From Drosophila persimilis (taxonomy: Eukaryota > Arthropoda > Insecta > Diptera > Drosophilidae), in NCBI RefSeq assembly GCF_003286085.1, contig NW_020825348.1, forward strand, positions 310,001-374,000: a stretch of DNA of 64,000 bases, written 5' to 3'. Made by a program: the position numbers and the translations under genes. The notes under the pieces were generated by a model. It made no database searches, had not been told where the DNA came from, and worked only from the letters and a program-made list of their open reading frames with translations. Positions within the stretch are counted from its first letter, which is position 1; the number at the start of each line of letters is the position of its first letter. Positions 1-10,455 of the stretch are shown in pieces.

Positions 1-265
1 ATATCGACAAAGTTGGATGGTAAGGATCTTCAGGGAGTGATATTGGGCTTGCTCTAGATACCGTAGCAAGAGAAGCATCGTTAACAAAAACGAGGTCAAG
101 AAGTCTGTCCCTAATGTTTTTAACGGCATTAATTTGGACAAAGGAAATATCCGTTAGCCCATTGATAAAGTCATTATGGCAATTGGGAAACAACAGGTTA
201 GCGTCATCACAAGGCAGCTAAGAAAGAAATGGGAGGTTAAAGTCCCCCATGACAATAAATTCGAT
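1..265 (-). pseudogene. CR1-like LINE ORF2 endonuclease fragment
   Basis: Read on the minus strand, this encodes the C-terminal half of an apurinic-type (exonuclease-endonuclease-phosphatase) endonuclease, the domain that nicks target DNA in non-LTR retrotransposons. The GDFNLP catalytic motif is visible near position 220, followed after a frame disruption by RLLDLVFVND and PEDPYHPTLS. The same motifs in the same order occur in the intact ORF2 at 63.3-64.0 kb, so the two belong to related families. The copy is cut by the window edge and broken by a stop/frameshift just after GDFNLP. It lies in opposite orientation to the right-edge LINE. It is a dead fragment; the family call rests on motif order and the ORF1 remnant beside it. 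Confidence 0.8.
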
Positions 266-299
266 CATTGCACCCTAATGCAGATACGACAGTATTAAT

Positions 300-755
300 T
301 GCTGAGAGGTGGTGTAAGTAAGTAAGTAAGTAAATAAAGCCACCGTTGGCGGATTTACAGATAACGGCGAGCCATGAGGCAGGTGGGTACCAATCGGATT
401 AGGTTGCAAGAGATTGGTATCATTATGCGGAATTTTCCGTCTAGGCGATTCGCTCAAGAGTTTGAGCCCAAGAAACTGTGATTCAAGGGCAAGAAAATTT
501 CTCGTTGAGAGCCAAAAATTGTTTTCGGACATCCAGAAACCCAGTTCGATTCTGTCTCATAAATGTGCGCATTTCGGCCTCAATCTCCCGACAAGCCAGA
601 CATGACCAAGACAGGCCCATGCGTTTCGAGATCAGATCATTCAGCTGGCCAAAATTTCCGCCACCAGCACATTTTATGTGGGCAAAATTGTCGCACAGCC
701 AGCAGCCTGCACGAGTCCGATGCGTTACGTTGCGAATATTGAATTTATATTAAAC
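300..755 (-). pseudogene. CR1-like LINE ORF1 fragment with PHD-type zinc finger
   Basis: The minus strand encodes part of a PHD-finger ORF1 protein. Visible pieces are CRLCDNFAHIKCAG-like and SWSCLACREIEAEM cysteine/histidine blocks, then MRQNRTGF and LGLKLLSESPRRK. These align block by block with the intact ORF1 at 62.29-63.30 kb (CWLCD, HAKCAG, YSCEACR, MRQTRSGF, SGLKLLNESPRRK). PHD fingers in ORF1 are a known feature of CR1-like LINEs. The reading frame is broken by stops and shifts, and the C-terminal domain is missing because ORF2 endonuclease sequence follows directly. Non-functional remnant. Confidence 0.8.
314..338. repeat. TAAG microsatellite
   Basis: About five tandem copies of a GTAA/TAAG tetranucleotide. 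It lies at the junction between the ORF1 and endonuclease remnants of the CR1-like fragment, where the intact family member has coding sequence, so it may mark the deletion junction. Confidence 0.8.
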
Positions 756-1745
756 ACTTGTTTACAAACAAAACACTGGTGATTAACACAAAGTAGAATC
801 AAATTAAAGAGATGCGATGATATATCACAACAAAGTCACAACCGGCTTAAGAAAGAGCTAGAAGCGAATCTATGGAATGGTTTTTGGACGTTAGGAAAAA
901 AAATGATTCGTAAAGAAATATCTTAAAATTCATGATGCTGTATGCATTTCAACTAAGCAAATAAAAAACATTTTCTTTGAATATTTGGTTTATCAACGCA
1001 ATGGATGCCATGATTTCTTCCACTCCACTATGGTCCAGAATTTGTTTTTTTTTGGCATAAAGTCGAAATTTTGATTTGAATGGATTAGTTTTTTCTTACA
1101 AATTCTCAAAGTAAACTCATCATAGATGTTAAAAATTAAAAAAATTATTATTAAGCTTCCCTAAAGCTTATTTCGAGCTTTTGAAAGTGAGCAATCGATC
1201 AGCTTATTGTGATACAAAAATTGGCGCCAAATTACTTGTTTACATTTTTAAGTGACGCTCGAGTAGATTTGCTCAAAAAAATGAAAAATGAAGATAAAGG
1301 TATGTAGTATCTGATGTGTATTCCTAAGATTCAAGTTTTGTTTAATGTCCAATTTATGTGTATTTTTGTAGAAAATTTAGCTGCGTCCCCTGTGTTTCGT
1401 AGAATATAGCTAATGAACTTTGTTCTGCTGAGAAAAACTAACTACGTGAGCTTGTACCTACAAATGTTGTAATTGACTGGAAAGTAACATGTTTGGCCCG
1501 TTTTGGCACCTTTTCTTTAAATTTGTTAATATTCAGGAAAGTTCGAGTTTTTTCAACCACATTTGGCGAAACAGCAATCGACAAAAAAGTCTTTCTCACA
1601 TTGGATTATCAGTAAAATCAATAACAACCATTTGGAAAATAAAAAAAAAGAGAAATACATTTTTAAAAATTTAATTTATATTAGTTTTAATTTTAATTAA
1701 TTTTTAATTTAATTTTAATTTAATTTTATTAATTTAAAAAAAAAA
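756..1745. other. Unassigned AT-rich stretch without a convincing gene
   Basis: No credible long reading frame. A short ATG-started frame near 1280 runs into GTATGT, and an acceptor-like TTTTTGTAG occurs at about 1370, so a small first exon plus intron is conceivable but unsupported. It lies on the other side of a DINE-1 copy from the unknown coding remnant at 2.8-3.8 kb, so both could be parts of one interrupted element. The final 85 bases are low-complexity A/T. Confidence 0.4.
1662..1745. repeat. AT-rich low-complexity tract
   Basis: Runs of TTTAATTT-type motifs and poly-A immediately next to a DINE-1 terminus. DINE-1/Helentron elements insert at T-rich sites, so this is a plausible target context. 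Confidence 0.7.
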
Positions 1746-2800
1746 CGTTCCCCGTTGTGAGTTGCTGCGGCAAACGCAACTCTACATTTATACCCGATAC
1801 TAAGTCAGTATGGCTCTCCTCCGGCATTCGCCGCTAGTATTAAACGACACGACAAAGAGTGCGTGCGAGAGAGACAAAAAAATAGGGTGAGCGTTTCGTC
1901 GGGCGCTGCGTAGCCTCTGCAAATTTATTTGCTCCTTTTGGCTATACAAATGATCCGATCTGATCCAGATTCAGCGATGTGATAGATATGGTCATTCTCT
2001 ATGGCTGTGCGTTTTTAGTTTTGTCGAATCTTCAATATTGTGGATGCCACAGATTTTCATCCTTTGTGGGGGCGGAAGGGGTGGTGCGATACTTTGAAGT
2101 ATACGTTTTATAGTGAGATCTAACAGGAGTGTGGATACCAAATTTGGTTACTCTAGCCTTAATAGTCTCTGAAATTTGTGGATGCCCCAGATTTTCGTCC
2201 TTTGCGGGGGGAAGGGGGTGTGGCGAAATTTTTGAAGAAACTTGTCAAGGTCTTATATCACAGGAGTGTGGATACCAAATTTGGTTGATCTAGCTCTTTT
2301 AGTCTCTGAGATCTTGGAACTCACATTTTGCAATAGGCAAAGCCGACCATGAAACCTGTGTGTTAGAGAAAGAGACAGAGCGATAAAAAATGAAATTGTT
2401 TTCTTGATTCTGGCTATAATAATTATACGATCTGGTTCAGATTTTGCACTCCAGAAGATATAGTCATCCTCTACGATTCTGTGTTTTTCTCGTATCTTTA
2501 AAATGGTGGATGCCACAGATTTTCGCCCTTTGTGGGAGTGGAAGTGGGCGGGGCGAAGCTTTGAAATATACTTATAACAGTGACATAACACAGAAGTCCG
2601 GATATAAAATGGCGCTCTAGCTCCTATAGTCTTTGAGCACTAGGCGCCTATAGGGGCGGACAGACGGACAGACAGACAGGGTTCAATCGACTCGGCTATT
2701 GATGCTGATCAAGAATATGTATACTTTATGGGGTTGGAAACGATTCCTTCTGGACGTTACACACATCCACTTTTCACTCATTTTGAGTATCGTGTATAGT
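1746..2800 (-). mobile_element. DINE-1/INE-1-like Helentron, minus orientation
   Basis: Non-autonomous rolling-circle element of the DINE-1 (INE-1, DNAREP1) type. On the plus strand it begins with the reverse complement of the 3' end (CGTTCCCCGTTGTGAG plus a GAGTTGC-type hairpin and TATACCCGATACT) and ends near 2800 with the reverse complement of the 5' end (ACTCATTTTGAGTAT). In between are the hallmark segments: TCCGTCTGTC-type pyrimidine repeats, the phrase coding for GACCCCATAAAGTAT, and several diverged copies of an internal module containing CCAAATTTGGTATCCACAC and GGACGAAAATCTG. No coding capacity. Short frames across it, such as those giving PAHFHSHKGRKSVAST, are chance readings of the repeat. 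Confidence 0.9.
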
Positions 2801-2835
2801 AATTTTGAATCCTCCATTAAAAGAACCCTTCTGAA

Positions 2836-3793
2836 GTGCAACAAAATGATGGAACGACTTCTAAAATAACAATTATTGGTGATGAAAATTGTAAGACACC
2901 AAAGATAATGGGACGTCCAGCATTACATTATAGAAATGTAGGGACAAGATTAAAAAGAAAACTGGCACCTGATTCTGCAAATGATAATAATAATTGCACG
3001 AAGAAGAAGATTCATCATGAATGTATGACCTCGCTGCGGCAGTTTCTGCTCAGAAAGAACGCAGGACCGACGTGGCTTTTGTTCTGACAAAAACGATTAG
3101 AACACCTGAATACCCGACTGAATCGAGAAACCATCTTCAATTGCAAAAGACCATTCCACTTACACCAGATAAAGCTTTAGCTTACCTCCTGGAAAATTCA
3201 CTCAACAAGCAGCAGTATACAAACACTAGGCTTTTAAATAAAAGTCATAACTGCGACATTTATCCTAGCTATAATCAAGTAATGGAAGCTAAATTGCTAA
3301 TGCTCGAGTGCCAGTACAAAATCTTTTCGATCATACAGCACATCGTATAATTAAATTTCAATCCGATGGTTTCAAGCAGTTCCCAGATGCTTCTGAAATC
3401 AAATTAATTTTGTAGCTATGGATTTGATGGTTCAACGGGTCATAGTATTACAAGCAGAATTTTTTAACTGAAATATCTGATAGTCAATATTAAGATAATT
3501 CTTTATTTGTAACTTCTGATATACCCATAAAAATTACAGACACCTTTCATCGGAACACCCGGACAAATAGAACACCGCAGATTTAGAAGACGGAATAAAA
3601 TGTAAAAAAAATACAGATTATCACATTCAAGGAAAAATAGTCCGGTAAATACTATGAAAAGGAAAGGAAAAACAAGAAAAAGCATGTTTCCAAAGAAGTA
3701 TTAAGTCTTCTGGAGTTGCCGTCTACAGAAAACAAAGATTCATGTGAATACGAAAACGACTCGCAATCTGATTCTGATATGTACGAAATATAA
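2836..3793 (+). pseudogene. Unrecognised coding remnant, possibly transposon-derived
   Basis: I cannot name this protein. Three coding-like segments lie in different frames: an N-terminal part (2836-3087) with GRPALHYRNVGTRLKRKLA; a middle part (3021-3350) with TPDKALAYLLENSLNKQQY and SHNCDIYPSYNQVMEAK; and a C-terminal part ending at 3793 with a basic stretch (ERKNKKKHVSKEVLSLLELP) followed by an acidic tail rich in Ser/Asp/Glu. The middle part resembles a domain I associate with uncharacterised, multi-copy arthropod proteins that may derive from DNA transposons; this is memory, not a search. At least two frameshifts separate the parts, so it is not functional as it stands. It lies between a DINE-1 copy and unassigned DNA. 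Confidence 0.45.
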
Positions 3794-4408
3794 CTAGAAG
3801 AAGAAGAAATTAAAATTAAAAACACAAATTAATGTATAATAAATTTCCATAGATAAAAAATAAATATAACAAACTTTAAATAAAATATTAAATATAATGA
3901 TTTAACAACAAAATGTAATAAATTTGACGTATGTAATTTAATTTTCCGACTTTATGAAAAAAATACGATTTCTGGAGGGTGGTGAGGGGAGGTGTGCTGC
4001 AAGTACAAGTACAAGTATACAAGTATATGTACAAAATTTGAAAGCGCTAGCGTTAATTTGGAGCTCTGTGCTAAAAAAAACTGAGTTGCTGGCTATAGCA
4101 TGCTGGGGAAGGGGGGTGATGGCGTGGTCGAATCTAAAAAAAAAACGAAAAATGATAAAAATACTCAAAATAATTGTGAAAAGTTTCAAGGCTCTAGCTT
4201 TACAACTAGACTTTATGACAAAAAAACGACTTCTGGATCATAGTGCAGTGGAAGACAAAGCTCTTGTTTGACTGGCAATTATTATTATTTATTGTGGCAC
4301 GGAGACTGGCAGTCGTAGTCAGAGTATTTTGTGTGAACTGTCCAGAATTTTGATTGGATTTGTATTTTCCTCATACTGGGGTGGGCAGTGTGGTGCCACA
4401 GTACTGTC
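3794..4408. other. Intergenic, nothing recognised
   Basis: AT-rich sequence with a few purine-rich runs (GAGGGTGGTGAGGGGAGG near 3975; GGGGAAGGGGGGTG near 4105). Short overlapping frames on both strands are shadows of low-complexity sequence. It ends at the LTR boundary of the gypsy-type element. Confidence 0.5.
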
Positions 4409-4866
4409 ATTGATGTAATTAAGTATATTTATTGATTATGTTTAGTTAACAATTACTCAGAAGCGTTAGCTAGCTGAGTAATATTAAACGTTAGGGTTAT
4501 AATTGTTATCGAACTCGGTAGAGAGAGAATTAATTGATCAAGGGCGAGCGATACGCTGCGCTTTATTTAAATTCAAACTTAAGACTGATCATTAATAAAA
4601 TTAAAAGCTATGATTGCAGACGGCTTCGCGGACAGTGCTGCCGCGGCGCTGCCGTCACTGCAGAATCGTCGCCGCCGTTCCAAGAGCTCCAACGTCGCTG
4701 GCAACTGTTCGGCACCCGTGGGAACTGCTGGCCTTCGCCTTTTGGGTGGTGTTGAATTGCTGCAGCTGCTGCCAACATTGTTGCGACACATCCGTCGCAC
4801 CTGTGACTCTGATCGTAGACCTCGCTAATATGCTAGATCAGCACACGTCCAGTGTCGGTTGTTAAC
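4409..4866 (-). repeat. 3' LTR of the gypsy-type element
   Basis: On the minus strand the LTR starts AGTTAACAACCGACACTGG directly after the purine-rich AGAGGGGGAGT polypurine tract at about 4867-4880, the standard gypsy arrangement. It ends near 4409 with TAATTACATCAAT, matching the end of the 5' LTR beside the primer-binding site. It carries a GC-rich stretch at 4620-4800 that yields overlapping open frames on both strands; these are not genes. Confidence 0.8.
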
Positions 4867-4869
4867 TAC

Positions 4870-6175
4870 TCCCCCTCTCAAGATCGACCGCCCTCGGTCC
4901 CGTCATAGTTCTGGACTATTTCGGAGACTTGTAGAGCGTTGCGACGTCTTCTTGCGAAGTAGTATGCTCCCGAGCCCAAGGCGCATACCACTACTACTAG
5001 GCCGAGTGATATCGTTGAGGTGGTAGCTGTCTCTGACTTCATTGATAAAGTTCAGATTCTCTGCGCTCAGCCGGTGAATAGGGTAGGCTAAGTGTTGTGT
5101 CGTGGCCGCTGATGTTTAGACGGTGGGGGTTCGATTCCGAATGCTGTTTCGGTTTAGGAATCGAGCGTTGTCGACGGTGGCAAATGAACGGAATGTGATG
5201 AGGTTTGTTCCATGGACCCTTATGGGAGCACAGTCGTCAAACACACAGTGACAGGGTCGAGGTGGCTTGGTTGCGTCTGACAGTGAGCGATGTCCCCTGA
5301 ATGGAGAGCTGGCGCACTGGTAACGTTCTCTGACCCCTTGCAGTATGGGGTACTTGTCATAACGCCCACGGGCGTTAAGACACTAAATTTTGTGTCATAA
5401 GGCCCTCGGGTCTTAACACCCCTGGGCATTATGACATGCACCCTGCAGAATGTGGCTGTCGCTGTTTGGGTGCAATTCGTCGCGGCCATGACCTTCCCGT
5501 TGCATTCGGCTACCAGGTTGTCTTGTAGCTGGAGTACCAGCCCGTTGTGCGCGACTGGGTAGATGGTGATTTTCCTGATAGCATGCTTACAATGGGGAAT
5601 CGGATTCTACAATTTATGATGTTTTCTTTACGATCCATCTTAATATTAGACACTTTCATTAAGTCTGTAGTAGAGGTCCCTGTATCTTGATCAGTGAGAA
5701 TTGATTCGATATTAGTGTGGTCTATAATCTCTGGATAAATTACGTTAACCTTTTCAAGAGTTAAGGTGAGCATGAGAGCCCCCAATTCGGTTATTAGCAT
5801 TCTATTGCGCGTAGTGAGAGTCTCGAACAGGTGACCCGTGTCCACCTGCTGGTCTTTTGCGGTCTTCAGTATTTTATTTACTGTGTCCGTGAGCTGGCTA
5901 ATTTTTTCTTGCGTCCTGGTGTTAATGTTGATTAGTCTATTTTTTGCAGTGACTAGCTGCGTCTGTATTCGTTCTATATTCCTAAGGTCGTTTGCGTCTG
6001 GCGTACCCGCTACAGCCTTAAGAGCTTTCCCCAGGAAGTCAAGGCTTCTTACCCTTCTATGGTGAATGTCGAGGGCAGTTGGCATGTCTTGTACGTGTCC
6101 CGTGTCTATCTCCAACAACTTCCTCATGTGGGATTGTGGAAACAAGACTGTCAACTTCATTGTCTCGTCGGTCAT
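4870..6175 (-). pseudogene. env: Envelope (env) remnant of the gypsy-type element
   Basis: Encodes fragments of an errantiviral envelope glycoprotein. The N-terminal surviving part (5510-6175, 221 codons) contains RRVRSLDFLGKALKAVAGTP, typical of the region after the furin cleavage site, followed by a long heptad-rich helix. The middle part (5220-5489, another frame) has AATNCTQTATATFC. The C-terminal part (about 4876-5060) has the membrane anchor LGLVVVVVCALGSGAYYF followed by an RRRR basic stop-transfer cluster. At least two frameshifts separate these parts and the N-terminal receptor-binding region is absent. Degenerate; no functional glycoprotein can be made. Confidence 0.85.
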
Positions 6176-6349
6176 GGATCTGTAGTCGGTGAGGTTAGTC
6201 GAGTGTCGTAAGTACCCTTACTGTCCATGATGGGAATATAGTTCGAGGGCGTGTAGTCCGTTACCCGTGCCGTCGTCGTGGTCAAGAGTGAAAGTGTCAG
6301 TATTATAGGCCTAAAATGTTATAAGGAAGAAGGGATTAAAATTAGACAT

Positions 6350-7195
6350 TACCGACAGAGATTGTCCTTGTGGACCACCCTCCCCTTGATGAGGACCGTT
6401 GTCCCCAAGTCCGCTTCAACCGTTCTTTCATCACAAAGGGGCGAAAGTTTGTTTCCTAGCCTGCGGCTGGTTCTTACTAGGACTCCTTCGCTTACTTCGA
6501 ATACCCTGTTCTGTCGGTTTTTATTTATTCTGGCATTTTGCTCGACCTGGGCTTCTTCTATCTTTTTTATAATGCCCTGGATGCATTCCGGCGAAGCAGG
6601 GGTTACGACATCCTTGGGCCTTTGCTCAGTTACCGAATGAATGGAGCTGTTATATTCGACAGGCTCATTATCGCAATAGACTTGCGTTGTCGTATCAGTA
6701 GAGAGGGTCGTAGGTCCTCTATTGTCCTGGATGCAATGGATTGCACCATTGCGAACTTGGATAGTTTGTCTATGCTGGTGAGGAAGAATTTTTTGTCTGT
6801 GTGTGACTCTCCGGCCTGTGAGGGAATCGGCGTTTGGCCGAGCTTTTGGTTTTTTGGGTGCCTATCGTACTTTGCTCTTTCGCAAACTTTACAATTTAGG
6901 ACCACCTCGTTGGATAATGTAGACATTTTGGGGAAATAATATTCTGTCATTATTTGTTTGACATTTTCCTGCGCTGCCCTGCGCTGCCCTGTGGGCTCTG
7001 TTATGCTCTTTGGTGATTATTTCTCTTCTGTCACTAGCGTTGAATACGTCAGCCACGAGGATCTTGCAGTGCCAGAATTTTGTGGCTGGGAAGGCTTTTA
7101 TCACCCCGTGTTGGGTTTTGACCAGTGCTGGCAGGCTGCAGTGAATTGCATTTATTACGCCTCGATTGATGACAGACTTGACTGTCTCCACTAAG
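6350..7195 (-). pseudogene. pol: Integrase remnant of the gypsy-type element
   Basis: Two integrase parts are visible on the minus strand. The right part (6630-7191, two frames) holds the zinc-binding end, CKVCERAKYDRHPKNQ, and the start of the catalytic core, FLTSIDKLSKFAMVQSIASR. The left part (about 6353-6628) is the C-terminal module, with NRQNRVFEVSEGVLVRTSRR and VLIKGRVVHKDNLCR. The stretch between them that should carry the second Asp and the Glu of the DDE triad is missing, so the core has an internal deletion around 6630. A 10-bp tandem duplication (GCGCTGCCCT twice near 6970) accompanies a frame change. Inactive. Confidence 0.85.
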
Positions 7196-7261
7196 GTTTC
7201 TTTGTCGGTGGAAGGTTACGGAAGCAATTCAACGGTTTGTCAGTCGTGTCGATTGTGTAGG

Positions 7262-9160
7262 TCAGGGACAACTCACTGTGGATCGTGGCCGCATCGGACT
7301 CCGGCTACTGGTGGTTGTTTTGTGGGGCGTCAACGTTTTGGCGCGATAGAGCATCGGCCACGTGGTTTTCTTTGCCTGGTTTGTAAAAGAGCTTGGCCCC
7401 TGTTTTGTCTTTCCAGCGTATGATTTTGGCATTTGGGTTGCTGTCAGATACTGAGAACGTGAGCGGCTGATGGTCGGTAAATATGTTAATATTTTTCGCA
7501 CCGCAAAGGAAATGCCGCAGTGGCTAAGGCTCAGACGATAGCTAGCAGTTCTCGCTCGTTAGGAGCGTAATTTGCTTCTCTATCTTTCAACGATCGAGAT
7601 ATCATTGTTATTGGGCGGCCGTTCTGGAACAGAACGGCTCCGATGCCATAAGCCGAGGCGTCTGTGGTCAGGTTTTAATGGCTTTTGGTGGTCAGGGTAC
7701 ATGAGGGTAACGTCCTCCGAAGCTAGAATGTTTTTTAACTTTTCAAACGCGTTGCGTTGGGCCTCATTAAACTGTACCTGGATCTTTTTTGATCTGACCT
7801 TGCTGACGGATCCGTTTTCTCCTTTAAGAATGTCGGAGATTGGTTTCGCGATTGCTGCGAAATCCTTAATAAAACAATGGTAATAGCTGGCTAGACCCAT
7901 GAATGATCTGACGCTAAGTACCGTTTTAGGCTCAACGTAGTGCTGAATGGCTTTCACCTTTTCAGGGTCCGTTTTTGCGCGGTGTTTAGTTACGATAAAG
8001 CCGAGGTACTCGACGCTCTCTTTAAAAAATTGTGACTTTTCGCGGGCCACCCTCATGTTTGCACTATGAAGGTTTTTTAATACCCAACCAACGTGTTTGA
8101 CGTGATCTGCCTCGTTTTCGGAGAAGACGATGACATCGTCAACGTACACGTAGCACGACTTATCGATTTGTTCCCGTAGAACGTCATCGATCGTGCGCTG
8201 GAAAATACCTCCGGCATTTTTTAAACCGAAGGGGAGTCGACAAAATTCGTACTTCCCCCCGCTAAATGAGATTGCCGTTTTCTCACGATCAGATTCTGCC
8301 AGAGTGATCTGGTGGTATCCTGATTTGAGATCGAGAGTGGTGAAGTACTTTGCTTTACCTAAGTTTGCCAGTATCATGGTGATGCTCGGCATGGGGTATG
8401 TGTCGGAGATGGTTTTTAGATTCAGTTTCCTGAAACCGATTACTAGGCGTTTCCTCCTATTGCCCGTCTCGTCTGTCCCCTTTTGGTCCACTACCCATAC
8501 CGGATTGTTGTATGGCGATCTGGACTTCCTGATGATGCCATTTCGTAAGAGATCGTTGACCTCTGAAGTTACGAAATCTTGGACACCTTTGGGATATGGG
8601 TACAGCTTTGAGTAGACCGCGTTTTCGTCGGTCGTACGGATTGTAGCCACTACGGCTGTGTTATAAGGCAGCGACTCGTTAAAGTCTGCGAAAGCCTTTT
8701 GGTAGCGGTCAAGCATTTTTAGGAAATCTGCTTTTACCGCAGTTGGTGCTTGTATATCTTCGTTTTTAGTGTGGTTGACGTTAGTACATTTGAGGTACTG
8801 CAGCGCCTCCGAAGTTGCACCTATTTTTATTGTGCCTTCATCAAGACATAATACTGCCCCTACTTGTTTTAGTAGGTCAAGTCCTATGATCCCATCGAAT
8901 GTAGTCATGGAATCTAATAGGAAGAAGAAGGTGTCGTGACGAAACATGGGTACCTTGCATTTCTGCGTGATGTTGTTTGAGCCATGAATGGAGTGCACGG
9001 CGAAAAGGGATTCGACAGGGGTAACGTTCTTTAGCCGTTCGTTTGGTCTGATATAATTTTTGGCCGAACCCGTGTCGATTAGGAAAGACATGTCTATCCC
9101 TGCTATTCTGCGCCAAATGAACGGCAGCAGGGACCTTTCCCTAAAAAATTGGCGTTGTCG
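7262..9160 (-). pseudogene. pol: Protease, reverse transcriptase and RNase H of the gypsy-type element
   Basis: The longest open stretch (7580-9091, 503 codons) starts inside the aspartic protease, with active-site LIDTGSAKNYIRP. It continues through reverse transcriptase: RLVIGFRKLNLKT, TTLDLKSGYHQITLAES, RLPFGLKNAGGIFQ, and the catalytic YVDDVIVFSEN box. It runs into the connection domain with RSFMGLASYYHCFIKDF. RNase H follows in another frame at 7262-7580. Reverse transcriptase copies element RNA into DNA and RNase H removes the template. All RT motifs seen look conserved; the frame is lost near 7600 at the start of RNase H, so the polyprotein is truncated. Confidence 0.88.
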
Positions 9161-9169
9161 CTATCTATG

Positions 9170-9969
9170 TCAAAGTCGTTGCCGTCGTCTATTTCGGCTA
9201 CCGCTTCCTGTGCTACTTGAGCTTTTTGTAATGGGGATTTTTACCCTGGTGGTTCTGGTTGGACTGGTTCGTGCCTTGGGATTACTAATTCTGACGGCCG
9301 TGTTGCCGTTGGTCAGAGCGTCCCCTTTCTTCCACACCCCTAGCATAGCTTGTTGCGAAAGCATATCTTTCGTGGTTTGCCTCCAACTCGGGGGGTGAGC
9401 GGAGAACAGTACGTCCGTCAATTTCCGCTTCAGCCCAGAGATGAATACACGGAGTGGGTCGCCTCTGAACTTTTCGCATATGCCCTGTGCCAAGCTAATG
9501 TCGTAGGTCATGTGGGCCTTGTTGGTCAAAAAAGTAAGTTTCTTTTCAACCTCATCATAGCTGCAGAATCGGCATTCCGCCTTGATTCAGCGTGTCCATT
9601 AATCCGGATTATGAGTATGGCCTGGTAATTTCGGGAGCTTCCGTCATACCCTTTCAAAATTTTGTTTGTGGCATGGGACGCCTGTCTCCATGCTACGTAT
9701 GTTTTCTGAGTTCCGTGGAACTCAGGGACACACTTCACTGCGTCGAGAGGCTCATCGCAAAGGACCCCGTCGGTTATTTCTACATCCCAATAGACTTTCA
9801 CCTCGGGTAGCGCGAGGAGTGGGTTTTGTATTTTAGAGTTTACTAATGCTATTTCTTGCTGAAACTCCTGTTTGAGGACGTCCTCCCTCCTAGTGTTCTC
9901 TTGCGCCTGCACAGTGAGTGCGCTTTGGACGGCCGTGTCAATTATAGCTCTGAGATGTTCAGCGTCCAT
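9170..9969 (-). pseudogene. gag: Gag remnant of the gypsy-type element
   Basis: Two overlapping minus-strand frames (9526-9969 starting MDAEHLRAIIDTAV, then 9170-9529) together span a gypsy-type Gag. The first half has a charged helical start (ENTRREDVLKQEFQQEIALV) and the motif VPEFHGTQKTYVAWRQA, a typical Gag matrix/capsid entry block. The second half ends in a Ser/Arg-rich basic tail that would bind RNA in place of a zinc knuckle. A frameshift near 9527 separates them. The order 5'-gag-pol-env-3' fits the neighbours. Confidence 0.8.
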
Positions 9970-10373
9970 ATTTGTTTTTTTGGTTTGGTCAGGTACTTGG
10001 TCAGGTACTTGTAGCTCAATGAACCCCCAAGCAAACTTTGCTAACGTTCTCGCACCAAGTTCATGTCGTTTCTGTTGTTTAGTCTATATCTGTCCATTCG
10101 GTTTTAAGCAGATTTATTGCAATACTACGTCATGAATGGTCACCGAAATGAAAATTTACTAGCTCACTCGCTTTAGTTTTATTTTTACTTTATTTAAAAT
10201 TGACTTTTTCTCAATATTATCGAAATCCTCACTTTTCAAATCACTTACATGCTTTCTAACTTAGAAATATCCAGCGCAGCAGTCGTGTTAATATTTGAGC
10301 GTATAATTGTTTAAGCTTTCACAATAACAAAATTTTTACACTTTTGTTTGGGTTCTTTTTATGTTCGGCGCCA
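9970..10373 (-). other. Untranslated leader and primer-binding site of the gypsy-type element
   Basis: AT-rich leader between Gag and the 5' LTR. On the minus strand TGGCGCCGAAC directly follows the LTR end (about 10362-10373) and is the probable tRNA primer-binding site. A 12-bp tandem duplication (GGTCAGGTACTT twice, near 9985-10010) lies just upstream of gag. Confidence 0.65.
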
Positions 10374-10455
10374 ATGATTTAATTACACGACAACACAACG
10401 CGTATGAACAGAAGCGTTAGCTAGCTGAGTGATATTAAACGTTAGGGTTACACTC
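10374..10455 (-). repeat. Truncated 5' LTR of the gypsy-type element
   Basis: Only the end of the LTR next to the primer-binding site remains. It matches 4409-4500 in AGAAGCGTTAGCTAGCTGAG and TTAAACGTTAGGGTTA, then diverges abruptly where LINE sequence begins. Confidence 0.75.

Larger units (their letters stand above)
4409..10455 (-). mobile_element. Gypsy/mdg4-type errantivirus, decayed, minus strand
   Basis: An LTR retrotransposon with env, read right to left: partial 5' LTR, primer-binding site, leader, gag, protease-RT-RNase H, integrase, env, polypurine tract and 3' LTR. The LTRs share the sequence AGAAGCGTTAGCTAGCTGAG and the following TTAAACGTTAGGGTTA. Env and integrase pieces resemble the gypsy (mdg4)/gtwin/springer group. 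Every gene carries a frameshift, stop or deletion, and the 5' LTR is truncated at about 10455 by a LINE fragment, so the copy is old and inactive. The left insertion boundary near 4409 is approximate; no target duplication can be tested because the other end is lost. Confidence 0.9.

Noticed and set aside
4579..4865. Several overlapping GC-rich frames on both strands
   Set aside because: They lie inside the gypsy-type LTR, overlap each other in all frames and share no protein motif.
5128..5138. GGTTCGATTCC, a perfect tRNA B-box-like sequence
   Set aside because: No acceptor-stem pairing or A box at the right distance; it lies inside the env remnant of the gypsy-type element.
8193..8615. 140-codon plus-strand frame
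   Set aside because: Antisense shadow of the gypsy-type reverse transcriptase.
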